NCBI GenBank assembly: GCA_018676385.1
Contig: JABHEX010000319.1
Coordinates: 1 to 32,230 of the forward strand
Direction: 5' to 3'
From: Akkermansiaceae bacterium
GTDB taxonomy: Bacteria; Verrucomicrobiota; Verrucomicrobiia; Verrucomicrobiales; Akkermansiaceae
Length of the DNA stretch: 32,230 nucleotides
The notes under the pieces were generated by a model, which saw nothing but the letters and a program-made list of their open reading frames with translations, ran no database searches and was not told where the DNA came from. Position numbers and translations under genes: made by a program. Every line of letters begins with the position of its first letter. Position 1 is the first letter of the stretch. This document shows, piece after piece, positions 31,349-32,230 of the stretch.

Positions 31349-32230
31349 CCGACCACCAAACATCATCGGCGGACATGACACGCCGTTCGTTCCTAGGGCG
31401 TTCCGCCTGCGGCATCGGGTCGATTGCCCTTTCCTCGCTGCTCAACGGCAGACTGGCGGCAGGGCAAGGGAGTTTATCGAGCTGTCACCACACCCCGAAA
31501 GCCAAGCGTGTCATCTTCCTCTTCATGGCCGGTGGGCCGTCACACATTGATCTTTTTGACCCAAAACCGAAACTCAATGAGCTCGACGGCAAGACGATTC
31601 CGCAGGAACTGCTCAAGGATCATCAGCAGTTCGCCCTGATCCGCGGCACACCCAACCTGAAGGGGTCGCCCTACACATTCAAAAAACACGGACAGTCCGG
31701 CATCGTCATGTCCGAACTGCTGCCGCATCTCTCGAAGGTGGCTGACGAGCTGACGGTGATCCGCTCGATGCACACCGATACCAACGTGCATGACCCCGGG
31801 GTAAATTTTATGAATTGCGGAACCTTGTTAGCTGATCGACCCACCCTCGGTGCTTGGGCATCCTATGGGCTTGGCTCCGACAACGAGGACCTACCTGCCT
31901 ACACCGTGCTGACCTCTGGCGTTAGCGACGGCCAACCGCTATTACAGAGCTTCTGGGGTAACGGTTTTCTCGATTCCCGCCACGCCGGTGTGCCATTCCG
32001 CAACAGCGGCGCTCCCGTGCTCCATCTTGGAAATCCGAAGGGCGTAACCAACGAGGATCGCCGCCGCGAGCTTGATCTGATCCAGTGGATGAATCACCGC
32101 CAGCATCAGGCGATTGGTGATCCCGAGATTGCCGGACGCATCGCGTCCTACGAGCTTGCCTTTCGCATGCAGGCCAGCGTGCCCGAGCTCGCCGATCTGA
32201 GTAAGGAGTCGGATAAGACGATGGAGCTCT
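31345..32230 (+). CDS. Tat-exported DUF1501 protein, 3' end beyond window
   Basis: Partial gene (295 codons visible) for a DUF1501 protein, a family with an alkaline-phosphatase/sulfatase-like fold and unknown substrate that routinely accompanies DUF1549/DUF1553 proteins. The twin-arginine signal, MTRRSFLGRSACGIGSIALSSLL, begins at the second Met, so translation may start at 31375 instead of 31345. The mature start (AKRVIFLFMAGGPSHIDLFDPKP) is diagnostic, and SMHTDTNVHDPGVNFMNCG corresponds to the usual H-x-x-x-H region. The ATG at 31345 overlaps the stop of the preceding gene by four bases (ATGA), so translation is coupled. The frame is open to the window edge. Confidence 0.9.
   Translation, partial: MTDHQTSSADMTRRSFLGRSACGIGSIALSSLLNGRLAAGQGSLSSCHHTPKAKRVIFLFMAGGPSHIDLFDPKPKLNELDGKTIPQELLKDHQQFALIRGTPNLKGSPYTFKKHGQSGIVMSELLPHLSKVADELTVIRSMHTDTNVHDPGVNFMNCGTLLADRPTLGAWASYGLGSDNEDLPAYTVLTSGVSDGQPLLQSFWGNGFLDSRHAGVPFRNSGAPVLHLGNPKGVTNEDRRRELDLIQWMNHRQHQAIGDPEIAGRIASYELAFRMQASVPELADLSKESDKTMEL

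Noticed and set aside
1..32230. CRISPR array, insertion sequence, prophage or integrative element
   Set aside because: No regularly spaced direct repeats, transposase, integrase or phage structural gene is visible, and the tRNA-Gly gene has no adjacent integrase or duplicated tRNA end that I can see.

Overview
The window is a chromosomal stretch that looks like Verrucomicrobiota, probably class Verrucomicrobiae. The evidence is the combination of Planctomycete/Verrucomicrobia-type families: a PSCyt1-DUF1587/1595/1592/1588/1585 protein with a DUF1552 partner, a PSCyt1-DUF1549-DUF1553 protein with a DUF1501 partner, a PEP-CTERM protein, a XylR-type (LacI-like sensor plus AraC HTH) regulator, an SHD1-SASA esterase and a YdjY-domain fusion. 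Many start codons lack an obvious Shine-Dalgarno. This assignment is inference, since no rRNA gene is present.

Layout. 1-5.2 kb (minus strand): an N-acetylmuramoyl-L-alanine amidase cut by the window edge, phosphatidylserine synthase, an MlaD/MCE protein, an MlaF-type ATPase, a tRNA-dihydrouridine synthase and a solitary beta-class DNA methyltransferase. 5.3-7.2 kb (plus): a TetR-family regulator, tsaE and truA. 7.2-11.5 kb (minus): a class I aminotransferase behind a GC-rich, hairpin-containing leader, prmA, avtA and a small membrane protein. 11.6-16.5 kb (plus): manC and ruvX, then an MFS sugar transporter tightly followed by a secreted GH13 amylase. trpC (minus) and a tRNA-Gly(GCC) (plus) follow.

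17.8-20.0 kb holds a compact four-gene operon that I consider the best candidate for an undescribed system: a MerC-like membrane protein, a 73-aa protein with nine cysteines, a 188-aa protein with two CxxC pairs, and a COG0523 (CobW-type) metallochaperone GTPase. The spacings are 9 bp, a stop/start overlap and 0 bp. It looks like a metal (likely zinc) handling unit with two unrecognised members.

20.3-32.2 kb is an exported carbohydrate or surface-polymer region: a SASA-type esterase with an SHD1 domain; a three-gene operon (di-CxxCH DUF1592-type protein, Tat-exported DUF1552 protein, alpha/beta-hydrolase fused to a YdjY domain); then a XylR-type regulator divergent from a PEP-CTERM protein, a second di-CxxCH protein (DUF1549/DUF1553) and a translationally coupled DUF1501 protein truncated by the window end. 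The two cytochrome-like/partner pairs are parallel versions of the same theme: a large exported protein with two haem-binding motifs plus a Tat-exported partner.
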